DNA from: Chryseobacterium sp. LJ668
GTDB taxonomy: Bacteria; Bacteroidota; Bacteroidia; Flavobacteriales; Weeksellaceae
NCBI RefSeq assembly: GCF_019613955.1
Contig: NZ_CP080443.1
Location: 496,001 to 560,000 of the forward strand
Length of the DNA stretch: 64,000 nt
Direction: 5' to 3'
Shown one piece after another: positions 8,318 through 16,358 of this stretch. The notes beneath the pieces are model-generated. The model was not told the origin of the DNA, did no database searches, and saw only the letters and a list, made by a program, of their open reading frames with translations. The translations under genes were made by a program, and so were the position numbers. Within the stretch, counting starts at the first letter, position 1. Every line of letters begins with the position of its first letter.

Positions 8318-8947
8318 ATGGAAAGTTTTGGAAAAGATTTATTACAAAAAATTAAAAAAGCCCAACTTGCAGGAGCCAATGCGCATGGCGTTTTTTCACC
8401 TCCATACCGTGAAGTCTTTACACACGAGCAGATTCTAGAAAAAAATCCAAAATTTGCAGCTGTAAATATTGTATTGTACTTAAGAGATAATGAATGGTAT
8501 TTTCCACTGATCCAACGTACACAAAATGAGCGCGACAGGCATAGCGGCCAAATCTCTTTACCTGGCGGAAAAAGGGAAGAATTTGATAGAGACTTTGCAG
8601 AAACTGCAGTCCGTGAAACTTCGGAAGAAATCGGTTTAGAAAAACCTTATGTAAGAATTATCCGCGAGATGTCGCCAATTTACATTCCACCGAGCAATTT
8701 TTATGTATATCCTTACATTTCCTATTCAAAAAGAAATCCTAAGTTTATCCTTCAGGAAAGTGAGGCTGTAGAAATCATTGAATTTCCAATTACATCATTC
8801 CTTAATCTGCCAGATTCACCGGAAATTATGGCTTTGCCGGGAGCATCCGGAAAAGAAGTGCCGGTCATCAATTTCAACGGATTCATCATTTGGGGTGCAA
8901 CCGCGATGATACTAAGCGAGTTCAGCCAGTTGATTAAAAAAATGTAA
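8318..8947 (+). CDS. Nudix hydrolase, CoA pyrophosphatase type (NudL-like)
   Basis: 209 residues. The segment RTQNERDRHSGQISLPGGK (67-85) is the signature that precedes the Nudix box in the CoA-diphosphatase (UPF0035/NudL) subfamily. The box itself ends RETSEEIGL (99-107), giving the metal-binding glutamates. These enzymes hydrolyse CoA or acyl-CoA to 4'-phosphopantetheine and 3',5'-ADP. The promoter -7 box is so close to the ATG that the mRNA is probably leaderless. The stop codon TAA is part of the next gene's -7 element. Confidence 0.9.
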   Translation: MESFGKDLLQKIKKAQLAGANAHGVFSPPYREVFTHEQILEKNPKFAAVNIVLYLRDNEWYFPLIQRTQNERDRHSGQISLPGGKREEFDRDFAETAVRETSEEIGLEKPYVRIIREMSPIYIPPSNFYVYPYISYSKRNPKFILQESEAVEIIEFPITSFLNLPDSPEIMALPGASGKEVPVINFNGFIIWGATAMILSEFSQLIKKM

Positions 8948-8952
8948 CTTTG
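8945..8952 (+). promoter_or_regulatory. -7 element of the acyltransferase gene, overlapping the Nudix stop codon
   Basis: TAACTTTG matches TAnnTTTG. Its first three bases are the stop codon of the upstream gene. The leader to the ATG at 8977 would be about 18-20 nt. Confidence 0.5.
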
Positions 8953-8976
8953 CATTATATTATGTTTAATTAAACG

Positions 8977-9777
8977 ATGGCGAAAAAGAACATATTCACC
9001 GATTCATTTGGCACTCCTTATTTTTTAAAAAGAATTATCATTTTTATTCTTGGGATTGTGTCTTACAGAAGATTTAATGGGTTCAACAAGCTTAAAATCA
9101 CAGGTACAGAACATTTGGTCGACCTTCCGGATTCTAATGTCCTTTTTGTATCCAATCATCAGACTTATTTTGCCGATGTAGCCGCAATGTATCACGCATT
9201 TTGCGCTGTAAACAATGGCTATTTAAACACTATAAAGAATCCTATTTATCTTCTCAACCCTAGAGTCGATTTTTACTATGTCGCGGCAGAAGAAACGATG
9301 AATAAAGGTATTCTGCCAAAGATTTTTAAAATTGCAGGCGCCGTAACCGTAAAAAGAACATGGAGAGCCGAAGGAAAAAATGTTAATCGAATGGTTGATC
9401 TGGGTGAGATCGATAACATTATGAAGGCTTTAGACAACGGCTGGGTAGCCACTTTCCCGCAAGGTACCACCGCAGCTTTTGCACAGGGAAGAAAAGGAAC
9501 CGCCAAACTGATTAAAAACCAGCGCCCAATTGTGATTCCAATTAAAATAAATGGGTTCAGAAGAGCATTTGATAAAAAAGGCCTTCGTGTAAAAGTAACC
9601 GGTGTAAAACCTACTATGGAATTTAAAAAACCACTAGATATCAATTATGATGAGGAAAATGCGCAGCAAATTCTTCTGAAAATTATGACTGCGATTGAGC
9701 AGACAGAAGACTTCAATGTACTTCATACCTATGATGAAGAAATAAAAGCGAAGAAATCTGAACAACCGAATCCATAA
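8977..9777 (+). CDS. PlsC-like lysophospholipid (1-acyl-glycerol-3-phosphate) acyltransferase
   Basis: 266 residues. One hydrophobic helix near the N-terminus (about 19-30) would tether it to the inner membrane. The acyltransferase motif I is SNHQTYFADV (His61, Asp67): the spacing is H-x5-D, not the usual H-x4-D. Motif III is FPQGT (160-164), where the family normally has FPEGT. A KRTWRAEG segment (126-133) and an IPIKINGF segment fit the rest of the fold. Expected reaction: transfer of an acyl group to lysophosphatidate or a related lipid. The altered motifs leave the exact substrate open. It is followed 15 bp later by a lipoprotein gene and then the Mpl-like ligase. Confidence 0.82.
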   Translation: MAKKNIFTDSFGTPYFLKRIIIFILGIVSYRRFNGFNKLKITGTEHLVDLPDSNVLFVSNHQTYFADVAAMYHAFCAVNNGYLNTIKNPIYLLNPRVDFYYVAAEETMNKGILPKIFKIAGAVTVKRTWRAEGKNVNRMVDLGEIDNIMKALDNGWVATFPQGTTAAFAQGRKGTAKLIKNQRPIVIPIKINGFRRAFDKKGLRVKVTGVKPTMEFKKPLDINYDEENAQQILLKIMTAIEQTEDFNVLHTYDEEIKAKKSEQPNP

Positions 9778-9792
9778 AAATTTAAAGTTATT

Positions 9793-10233
9793 ATGAAAAA
9801 ATTAATAGTGGTATTATTATTAATTATGATCACTGTTTCATGCAGCAGCCAGAAGGCATACTCAGATTTTGACATCAGTTATTCTAAAAGTGGTGGTTAT
9901 GCACCAATCTATGAGAACCTTTTAATCAAGGGCAGCGACGTACAATATTCTTTCGAAGGTCAGGAAAAGAAAATCAAAACGACTTTTCAACTTTCCAACG
10001 AGGAAATTCTGAATTTAAATCAGGTATTGAACGAGAATAACTTCAGACATATTGCCGAAGATCACAAAAAGATATACGACCGTGTTGCTATTGCAATCAA
10101 TGTAAAAAAAGGTAAAAACAGTGCCAATAAAACCGATGCGAGCATGATTATGCCGCAGTCTAAGAAAAACTGGGATCAGGTGGTCAATGCTTTCCAGAAC
10201 ATCATCAATAAAAATGTAAAAAACACTCAATAA
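9793..10233 (+). CDS. Small lipoprotein of unknown function
   Basis: 146 residues with a lipoprotein signal peptide (MKKLIVVLLLIMITVSC, lipobox TVSC). The mature part is about 129 residues with no motif I can name; FDISYSKSGGYAPIYENL and a helix LSNEEILNLNQVLNENNF are the clearest pieces. It sits 15 bp after the acyltransferase and its stop is 2 bp before the TTG start of the ligase, so the three genes are probably co-transcribed. It is likely an envelope protein; nothing more can be said. Confidence 0.8.
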   Translation: MKKLIVVLLLIMITVSCSSQKAYSDFDISYSKSGGYAPIYENLLIKGSDVQYSFEGQEKKIKTTFQLSNEEILNLNQVLNENNFRHIAEDHKKIYDRVAIAINVKKGKNSANKTDASMIMPQSKKNWDQVVNAFQNIINKNVKNTQ

Positions 10234-10235
10234 AT

Positions 10236-11573
10236 TTGAAAACTCATTTCATTGCTATCGGCGGCAGCGCTATGCACAATCTTGCTATTGCGTTGAATGA
10301 TAAAGGATACGAAGTTTCCGGATCAGATGATGCCATTTTTGAACCTTCCAAATCAAGACTGGAAAAAAAAGGAATTCTGCCTGAAGAATTAGGCTGGTTT
10401 CCTGAAAAAATCACTTCAGATATTGACGCTGTCATTCTGGGAATGCACGCACATCAGGACAATCCCGAATTGGCAAAAGCAAAAGATTTAGGCTTAAAAA
10501 TATATTCTTACCCGGAATTTTTATATGAACAGTCGAAAACGAAAACACGTGTTGTAATCGCAGGATCGCATGGTAAAACCACCATTACATCAATGATTCT
10601 TCATGTTTTGAATTTTCATCAGAAAGAAGTAGACTTTATGGTTGGTGCACAGCTGGAAGGTTTTGATTGCATGGTAAAGCTGACTGAAAATAATGATTTT
10701 ATGGTATTGGAAGGTGACGAATATCTTTCATCTCCTATCGATTTGCGTTCAAAATTTTTGCTGTATCAGCCGAATATCGCTTTAATGAGCGGTATTGCCT
10801 GGGATCATATCAATGTTTTTAAAACTTTTGATGATTATATTGATCAGTTTAGAAAGTTTGTAGCAAGCATTACTCCCGGTGGAATTCTGGTTTATAATGA
10901 AGAGGATACTGAAGTAGTAAAAGTAGTAGAAAATGCTGAAAATTATTTCAGAAAAATTCCTTACAAAACCCCGGAATATGAGCTTAGCAACGGACAAGTT
11001 TATCTAAAGACCGAAATGGGCGACATCCCGCTTTCTGTTTTTGGTGCACATAATTTACTGAACCTTGAAGGAGCAAGAAATATCTGTCATCATTTGGGAA
11101 TCATGGATGAAGATTTTTATGATGCCATCATGAGTTTCAAAGGGGCTTCAAAACGTCTGGAGAAAATTGAAAGATCCGACAAGGGAACTTTATACAAAGA
11201 TTTTGCCCATGCTCCGAGCAAAGTAAAAGCTGTAGTCAAAGCGTTCTGTGAGCAATTTAAAAACGAAAAAAAATACGGCTTTTTAGAACTTCACACGTAT
11301 TCCAGTTTAAATCCTGTATTTTTGGAGCAGTACGACCATGCGATGGATGGCTTGGATGAAGCGATTGTTTTCTATTCTGAAGATGCTTTAAAGATCAAAC
11401 GGATGGACCCCATTTCTCCTGATCTGATTAAAGAAAAATTTAAAAATGAAAATCTGAATGTTTTTACCAACGCTGAAGAACTTCATGCTTATTGGGAATC
11501 ATTGGATAAAACCCAGGGAGTTTATATGATGATGAGCTCGGGTAACTTTGGTGGATTGGATTTGACGAAATAA
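10236..11573 (+). CDS. mpl: Mpl-like UDP-N-acetylmuramate:peptide ligase (Mur ligase family)
   Basis: 445 residues. It starts HFIAIGGSAMHNLAIAL, the Rossmann-like nucleotide loop of MurC/Mpl proteins, followed by SGSDDAIFEP. The ATP-binding P-loop is GSHGKTT (110-116). Mpl rejoins recycled murein tripeptide to UDP-MurNAc; MurC adds L-Ala. The MHNLA variant of the first motif is what I associate with Mpl. The start is a TTG at 10236, 2 bp after the previous stop; no in-frame ATG gives the conserved N-terminus. A strong bidirectional terminator follows at 11587. Confidence 0.85.
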   Translation: MKTHFIAIGGSAMHNLAIALNDKGYEVSGSDDAIFEPSKSRLEKKGILPEELGWFPEKITSDIDAVILGMHAHQDNPELAKAKDLGLKIYSYPEFLYEQSKTKTRVVIAGSHGKTTITSMILHVLNFHQKEVDFMVGAQLEGFDCMVKLTENNDFMVLEGDEYLSSPIDLRSKFLLYQPNIALMSGIAWDHINVFKTFDDYIDQFRKFVASITPGGILVYNEEDTEVVKVVENAENYFRKIPYKTPEYELSNGQVYLKTEMGDIPLSVFGAHNLLNLEGARNICHHLGIMDEDFYDAIMSFKGASKRLEKIERSDKGTLYKDFAHAPSKVKAVVKAFCEQFKNEKKYGFLELHTYSSLNPVFLEQYDHAMDGLDEAIVFYSEDALKIKRMDPISPDLIKEKFKNENLNVFTNAEELHAYWESLDKTQGVYMMMSSGNFGGLDLTK

Positions 11574-11586
11574 AAATTACAATATT

Positions 11587-11621
11587 AAAACTCCTCTTTT
11601 GAATCAAAAGAGGAGTTTTTA
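11587..11621. terminator. Bidirectional terminator between mpl and the aldo/keto reductase
   Basis: Perfect inverted repeat with 16-base arms (AAAACTCCTCTTTTGA at 11587-11602, complement at 11604-11619) and T-tracts on both strands, between convergent genes. Confidence 0.9.
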
Positions 11622-11625
11622 TTGC

Positions 11626-12501
11626 TTAAATATCCGCAACAGAATTCAACATTTTCTGTTCCCAGACAGGATCTTTCGGATCAAAAAATAATCTTTTCCC
11701 GGTATCTAACGAACGGACAATATTCATTTCGTCTTCTGACAATTCAAAATCAAAAACATTGAAATTTTCTTCGATTCTTGACGGTGTCACAGACTTAGGA
11801 ATTACGCAGAAACCTTCCTGTAAATGCCATCTCAGAATCACCTGAGCAACCGTCTTATGATGCTTTTCTGCAATATTTTTTAGATCCTGATTTTCCAAAA
11901 GTCCTGCATTACCATTCCCTAATGGACTCCAAGGCTGAGTGATGATATTATTTTCTTTATCATACATCTGAAGTTCTTTTTGCTGAAAAATCGGGTGCAG
12001 TTCTATCTGATTGATCACTGGAAGAACTGTCGAATTTTCTTTTAATTCCTCCAGTTTTTCAACCGTGAAATTGCAGACACCGATCGCTTTTATTTTGCCT
12101 TCCTGATGCAGTTCTTCCAATGCTCTCCAGGCACCCAGAAAATCCCCGAATGGCCAATGGATCAGATACATATCTAAATAATTCAGCTGCAGTCTGTCGA
12201 GCGTTCTCTGGAAAGCACTTTTTGCCTCCTCATAAACATGACTTTGAACCCAGAGTTTTGAAGTGATAAATAACTCGTTTCTGTCTACTCCACTATTCTT
12301 TATCGCATTTCCTACAGCCGTTTCATTTTGATAAATTGAAGCTGTATCGATCATTCTGTAACCAGTTTCAATTGCTTTAATTACGGCATTTTCACACTCT
12401 TCAAAATCCTCCATCTGCCATACTCCGAAACCTAAAGCCGGAATATCAATTCCGTTATTTAATGTTATTACAGGTTGTCCTGTGTATGTTTTTTGTTGCA
12501 T
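11626..12501 (-). CDS. Aldo/keto reductase
   Basis: 291 residues, a typical single-domain TIM-barrel length. The catalytic tetrad is visible: MIDTASIYQNE (Asp, Tyr), FITSKLW (Lys) and MYLIHWPFG (His). The C-terminal NADPH-binding part is IPKSVTPSRIEENF. These enzymes reduce aldehydes and ketones with NADPH, often methylglyoxal or 2,5-diketogluconate-type substrates. It is 46 bp downstream of a LysR gene on the same strand; the pair plus the divergent quinone reductase looks like an electrophile-response group. Its terminator is the shared hairpin at 11587-11621. Confidence 0.93.
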   Translation of the reverse strand: MQQKTYTGQPVITLNNGIDIPALGFGVWQMEDFEECENAVIKAIETGYRMIDTASIYQNETAVGNAIKNSGVDRNELFITSKLWVQSHVYEEAKSAFQRTLDRLQLNYLDMYLIHWPFGDFLGAWRALEELHQEGKIKAIGVCNFTVEKLEELKENSTVLPVINQIELHPIFQQKELQMYDKENNIITQPWSPLGNGNAGLLENQDLKNIAEKHHKTVAQVILRWHLQEGFCVIPKSVTPSRIEENFNVFDFELSEDEMNIVRSLDTGKRLFFDPKDPVWEQKMLNSVADI

Positions 12502-12547
12502 AATTGCTTTTTTTATTTAATATGATATTATTTATTATAATTCCTGA

Positions 12548-13453
12548 TTAATGAATTTTGCCCATAATCTTTCGGAACAAACCTTTGATATGGTCGATTT
12601 CATTCTTATATAGTGTCTGTTTTCTACACCCAAAATATAAAGTATTTATCAATTTTTTTTCACCTTCCCAAATTAATTGTACATCACCATTTTCAATTTC
12701 ACTTTTACATAAAAAATCAGGAACCACCGCCAAACCGGTTCCGCCTTTCAGGCAACGAATGATTGAATTCAGATTGGGAACAATATAATTGGGCCTGAAA
12801 TTGGGTTTATGTCCGAAATTCAGCAGCCAAAACTGGAATAGATGCTCCATATCTCCGGTTGTGCCATACCACTTTTCCTGTTTAAGCCAATCTTCAACTT
12901 TCTGAAAATCTTTGGCTTTTAAAACCTTATTAAAACTTTCTGCATCTACATTTTTTCCGCCCACTAAAACTATTTGTTCAGAAGAAAAAGCCTCGTGCTG
13001 TATATTGGGTGATGTACCTTTTTTCGGCGTTATGATTAAATCTAGAATACCTTTATCCAACTGATCAAGCATTTCAGGATATTCACCGAAACCGATAATT
13101 AAATTAAAATCCAAACTCGAAACATATTGCTCCAGAGTAGTCTGAAAGGTCTCAAAACACATTCCGACACTTATTGTAGGTGTAGATTTTTCCGTAGATT
13201 TTTGAAAGTTTTTTTCTACATCTTCCAGTTTCGTCAACGGTTCGGAAATCGCATTAAACAGCACTTTTCCTCTTTCTGTAGGAATCATTTTTCTCCCTGT
13301 CCGGTCAAATAATTTATAACCCACATAAGATTCTAATGAACCGAGATGAAGACTCACTCCGGGCTGTGATATAAATAATGAATCTGCCGCACCTGTTAAA
13401 GTTCCGGTTTTATAGATCGCTTTAAAGGTTCTGTACCATTCTAAATTAACCAT
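12548..13453 (-). CDS. LysR-family transcriptional regulator
   Basis: 301 residues. The N-terminal winged helix-turn-helix covers about 1-60 (FKAIYKTGTLTGAADSLFIS, then QPGVSLHLGSLE). The remainder is a periplasmic-binding-type effector domain starting near STPTISVG. It lies between the aldo/keto reductase (same strand) and a divergent MdaB-like gene, which is the common layout for LysR regulators that control the neighbour. The 232-bp region between 13454 and 13685 is the probable operator zone. The effector is unknown. Confidence 0.92.
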   Translation of the reverse strand: MVNLEWYRTFKAIYKTGTLTGAADSLFISQPGVSLHLGSLESYVGYKLFDRTGRKMIPTERGKVLFNAISEPLTKLEDVEKNFQKSTEKSTPTISVGMCFETFQTTLEQYVSSLDFNLIIGFGEYPEMLDQLDKGILDLIITPKKGTSPNIQHEAFSSEQIVLVGGKNVDAESFNKVLKAKDFQKVEDWLKQEKWYGTTGDMEHLFQFWLLNFGHKPNFRPNYIVPNLNSIIRCLKGGTGLAVVPDFLCKSEIENGDVQLIWEGEKKLINTLYFGCRKQTLYKNEIDHIKGLFRKIMGKIH

Positions 13454-13651
13454 TATTTTTTTGTGAATTGTGAATTTGCTTCTTCAATAAATTTTCTATT
13501 TTCAGATTGATAGCGTTTGTTCACGTGAAATTATTTTGTCAATTTCTTTTGACAAAGTTAGAATTAAGTTTTTAAAAATTGACATGTTTGCTATCATAAT
13601 TATGATACATATATATAATTTATATTATTTTCGTTATACAAAACTCTACCA

Positions 13652-13659
13652 TAACTTTG
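13652..13659 (+). promoter_or_regulatory. -7 element of the quinone reductase gene
   Basis: TAACTTTG (TAnnTTTG) lies 26 bp before the ATG at 13686, in the divergent region shared with the LysR gene. No convincing -33 TTTG, which would fit activator dependence. Confidence 0.5.
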
Positions 13660-13685
13660 CATTATAAAATTTAAATATTTACAGA

Positions 13686-14303
13686 ATGAAAAAAGTATTA
13701 ATTATCAATGGTGGTCAAAATTTCGGACACTCAGGAGGAAAATACAACCAAACGATTGCAGAAAACACTTTAAAAGTTCTAAAGGAATTTGAAAATATCG
13801 AAGTTAAAATCACAAATATCAGCGAAGGTTATGATAAAAATGAGGAAGTAGAAAAGTTTGTATGGGCAGATTTTATTATTTACCACACACCGATTTGGTG
13901 GTTTCAGCTTCCCAATGGTTTTAAAAAATACATTGATGAAGTGTTTACAGCAGGTCATACAAAAGGTATTTATATGAGTGATGGAAGATCTTCGGACAAT
14001 CCGAAAATTAACTATGGTACCGGCGGAATGCTTGGTGGAAGAAAATATATGATCACCACAAGCTGGAACGCACCAGAAACAGCTTTTACACTTCCCGGAG
14101 AATTTTTTAATGAAACCAATGTTGATACGGGAGCATTGTTTGGTTTTCACAGAATGAATGCTTTTGTCTCATTAGAACAAATGGAGAGTTTTCATTTTCA
14201 TGATGTAGAAAAAAATGCAAACATCGAACGCGATATGAATCTGTACAGAGAACACCTTGCAAATGTTTTTGAAAAAGAATTAAAAACACAATTAGCTTCA
14301 TGA
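13686..14303 (+). CDS. MdaB-like NAD(P)H-dependent quinone oxidoreductase (flavodoxin fold)
   Basis: 205 residues. The first strand and phosphate loop (KVLIINGGQNFGHSGGKYN) and WADFIIYHTPIWWFQLPNGF match the flavodoxin-like modulator of drug activity B family. GTGGMLGGRKYMITTSWNAP is the second flavin-contact segment. These FAD enzymes make two-electron reductions of quinones with NADPH and protect from oxidative stress. It is divergent from a LysR gene, which probably regulates it. A hairpin shared with the convergent CMD gene follows. Confidence 0.9.
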   Translation: MKKVLIINGGQNFGHSGGKYNQTIAENTLKVLKEFENIEVKITNISEGYDKNEEVEKFVWADFIIYHTPIWWFQLPNGFKKYIDEVFTAGHTKGIYMSDGRSSDNPKINYGTGGMLGGRKYMITTSWNAPETAFTLPGEFFNETNVDTGALFGFHRMNAFVSLEQMESFHFHDVEKNANIERDMNLYREHLANVFEKELKTQLAS

Positions 14304-14334
14304 GATCTATTTCATAGTAAGCAAAAGTAGACAC

Positions 14335-14369
14335 AAAAAAAGCTCCTCATATCTGAGAAGCTTTTTTTT
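14335..14369. terminator. Bidirectional terminator between convergent genes
   Basis: AAAAAAGCTCCTCA pairs with CTGAGAAGCTTTTTT (one imperfect pair), T-tracts on both strands. It serves the quinone reductase and the CMD gene. Confidence 0.75.
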
Positions 14370-14378
14370 ACAAATTTT

Positions 14379-14819
14379 CTATTGTTTAGAAACCTGCAAA
14401 TGTGTCGTGATTGCAATTCTGTTCCACATATTAATGGTGACAATTGCCATAATAATGCTTTTAATTTTCTCTTCATCAAAAAGCTTGCTGGCTTTTTCGT
14501 AAGTTTCGTCAGTTAAACCGTTTTGACTGATCTGGGTTATTTCTTCGGTCATTGCGAGGATCAATTTTTCTTCTTCTGTGAAAAGATCGGTTTCTCTCCA
14601 TGCATTAAGAAGGAAAAGTCTTTGTGCCGTTTCGCCATATTTTAACGCATCTTTTGTGTGCATATCCAAACAGAATGCACATTGGTTGATTTGTGAAGCA
14701 CGAGTTTTTATCAGTTCTTTCTGAATGTTGGTTAATGATGTGGTTTGCAAAGACATTTCCAGATTGATCATTGCTTTGTAGGGTGCAGAATTTGCTGCGA
14801 TGTTTACTCTTGAGTTCAT
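14379..14819 (-). CDS. Carboxymuconolactone decarboxylase-family (AhpD-like) protein
   Basis: 146 residues. The redox motif is QCAFCLDMH (Cys47-x-x-Cys50, His54), the AhpD-type active site found in peroxidase-linked members of the CMD family. The rest is all-helical (LTEEEKLILAMTEEIT). Such proteins act as alkylhydroperoxidases or as disulfide relay partners. It is 66 bp downstream of a Crp/Fnr-like regulator on the same strand, a pairing that suggests the regulator controls it. Confidence 0.9.
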   Translation of the reverse strand: MNSRVNIAANSAPYKAMINLEMSLQTTSLTNIQKELIKTRASQINQCAFCLDMHTKDALKYGETAQRLFLLNAWRETDLFTEEEKLILAMTEEITQISQNGLTDETYEKASKLFDEEKIKSIIMAIVTINMWNRIAITTHLQVSKQ

Positions 14820-14885
14820 TTTTATGATGTTTTAAATTTCTGATACAAATGTCATATTTAAAAATATCAAAAATCTTAAACTGGT

Positions 14886-15458
14886 TTAAGAACGTAATTT
14901 TGCTCTTATTTCGCTCAAATATTCTGGCGTAAAACCAAGGAAAGAGGCAATAAGATATTGTGGAATTCTCTGAATAAACCAAGGATATTGAGAACTGAAA
15001 TGTACATACATCTCTTCTCTGCTCATCTCATGTAAAAAGCGTATTCTCCTTTCTGCAGCAGCATATGCTCTTTGATAAGTGATGCGGAAATACCGTTCCA
15101 TTATAGGATGTTTCTCGAAGAGTTTTTCTTGAGACTTAAAATCTATCATCACTACAGAAGATTTTTCAACTGCCTGAATATTAAACTCTGTTTTTATCTG
15201 TTTTTCAAAAGCAAACGTGTCAGAAATCCACCAGTTTTCTATGGCAAATTCTGTGGTTTGCTCTACCCCTTTTTCATTAATGAAAAACTTTCGGAGACAT
15301 CCTTCCAATACAAAATATTTGTATCTGCATATCTCTCCTTCAAGCATCAGATTATGTTTTTTCTTCACATCCAAGATTTGAAAATAAGAAAATATTGACG
15401 AAAATTCTTCGTCATCTATTTTTATAAACTTATCTAAATGTGCTTTGAAAGTTTCCAT
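14886..15458 (-). CDS. Crp/Fnr-family transcriptional regulator
   Basis: 190 residues. The cyclic-nucleotide-binding beta-roll covers about 20-110 (LMLEGEICRYKYFVLEGCLR). The C-terminal helix-turn-helix is short and only partly conserved (IPQYLIASFLGFTPEYLSEI), as is usual for flavobacterial members. No cysteines for an iron-sulfur cluster, so not an FNR oxygen sensor. It is the upstream gene of the CMD gene and is divergent from DUF1304 with 65 bp between. A -7 element lies at 15476-15483. Confidence 0.9.
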   Translation of the reverse strand: METFKAHLDKFIKIDDEEFSSIFSYFQILDVKKKHNLMLEGEICRYKYFVLEGCLRKFFINEKGVEQTTEFAIENWWISDTFAFEKQIKTEFNIQAVEKSSVVMIDFKSQEKLFEKHPIMERYFRITYQRAYAAAERRIRFLHEMSREEMYVHFSSQYPWFIQRIPQYLIASFLGFTPEYLSEIRAKLRS

Positions 15459-15475
15459 TTTTGAAATTGAATACT

Positions 15476-15483
15476 CAAACTTA
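15476..15483 (-). promoter_or_regulatory. -7 element of the Crp/Fnr-like gene
   Basis: On the minus strand this reads TAAGTTTG, an exact TAnnTTTG, 17 bp before the ATG at 15458. Confidence 0.5.
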
Positions 15484-15523
15484 ACTTTATTTTTCTAGTT
15501 TTACAATCACAAAACAGGAAATC

Positions 15524-15895
15524 ATGGAAATCATTGCTAAAATACTCATTGCCATTGTTGCTTTGGAACATATATATATTGTCTGGATGGAGATTTTTGC
15601 CTGGGAAACCAAAGGAAGAGAAGTGTTCAAGAAAGCTTTACCTGCAGAAATGTTTAAGCCTACGAAAGGTTTAGCGGCCAATCAGGGATTGTACAACGGT
15701 TTTTTGGCAGCAGGATTACTCTGGTCTTTCTTTATTGAAGATCCGAAATGGCAGACAAATGTTGCTTTATTTTTTTTAAGCTGTGTAGCGATTGCCGGAA
15801 TTTATGGTGCGGTTTCAGCAACAAAGAAGATATTTTTTGTACAGGCTCTACCTGCCATTTTGGCAATTATTGCTGTTTTGTTGAAATCCTTTTAA
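15524..15895 (+). CDS. DUF1304 family membrane protein
   Basis: 123 residues with four hydrophobic stretches (about 4-22, 62-75, 82-98 and 102-121), and the family's EHIYIVWMEIFAWET and NQGLYNGFLAAGL segments, as I remember DUF1304 proteins. Inner-membrane protein of unknown role. It is divergent from the Crp/Fnr-like gene, and its last 29 bp overlap the convergent thioredoxin-like gene. Confidence 0.9.
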   Translation: MEIIAKILIAIVALEHIYIVWMEIFAWETKGREVFKKALPAEMFKPTKGLAANQGLYNGFLAAGLLWSFFIEDPKWQTNVALFFLSCVAIAGIYGAVSATKKIFFVQALPAILAIIAVLLKSF

Positions 15896-16358
15896 AACTA
15901 ATCATTTCCATTAATTTTTGTTTCATTTTTTCAGGTTTAAATTCTCCTTCATGGTAATATAGCAGCTTTTGATTTTGATCTAAAATAATCCACAACGGAT
16001 AAACAGGTTGTTTTTTATTCCTCGATAAAGCCAAAGCCAGCTCATGAATTCCCGAATTCCCGTTGGGTAAATAATTAAATTCTCTACCATGAAAGCTGAT
16101 TTTATCTTTTGTTTTTTCAGCTTCGAAATTGATGAAATAAAAATTTTCATTGATCATTTTTATCAATTCTTTTTCTTGATTCAATTTGAAAGATTCGATT
16201 TTACAAATGGAACACCAATCGGTATACAAATGAATAACAATTGGCTTTTTGTTCTCTGTCTGTATCTTTTCAAAATCTGAAAAAGTAACCGTTTTTAATT
16301 GCGAAAGACAAAAAAAAGGCACTAAAAATATCGTTAAAAAAAATACTAAACTTTTCAT
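15867..16358 (-). CDS. Secreted thioredoxin-like protein (CxxC)
   Basis: 163 residues. A signal peptide (MKSLVFFLTIFLVPFFCLSQ) sends it to the periplasm. The thioredoxin active site is DWCSICK (Cys49, Cys52), followed by an insertion and a cis-Pro-like segment VYPLWIILDQNQK. It starts inside the end of the TonB-dependent receptor gene (4-bp overlap), so the two are translated together. A thiol role for maturation or metal release linked to the receptor is an inference. The 3' end overlaps the DUF1304 gene by 29 bp on the other strand. Confidence 0.88.
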   Translation of the reverse strand: MKSLVFFLTIFLVPFFCLSQLKTVTFSDFEKIQTENKKPIVIHLYTDWCSICKIESFKLNQEKELIKMINENFYFINFEAEKTKDKISFHGREFNYLPNGNSGIHELALALSRNKKQPVYPLWIILDQNQKLLYYHEGEFKPEKMKQKLMEMISFKRISTKQQ

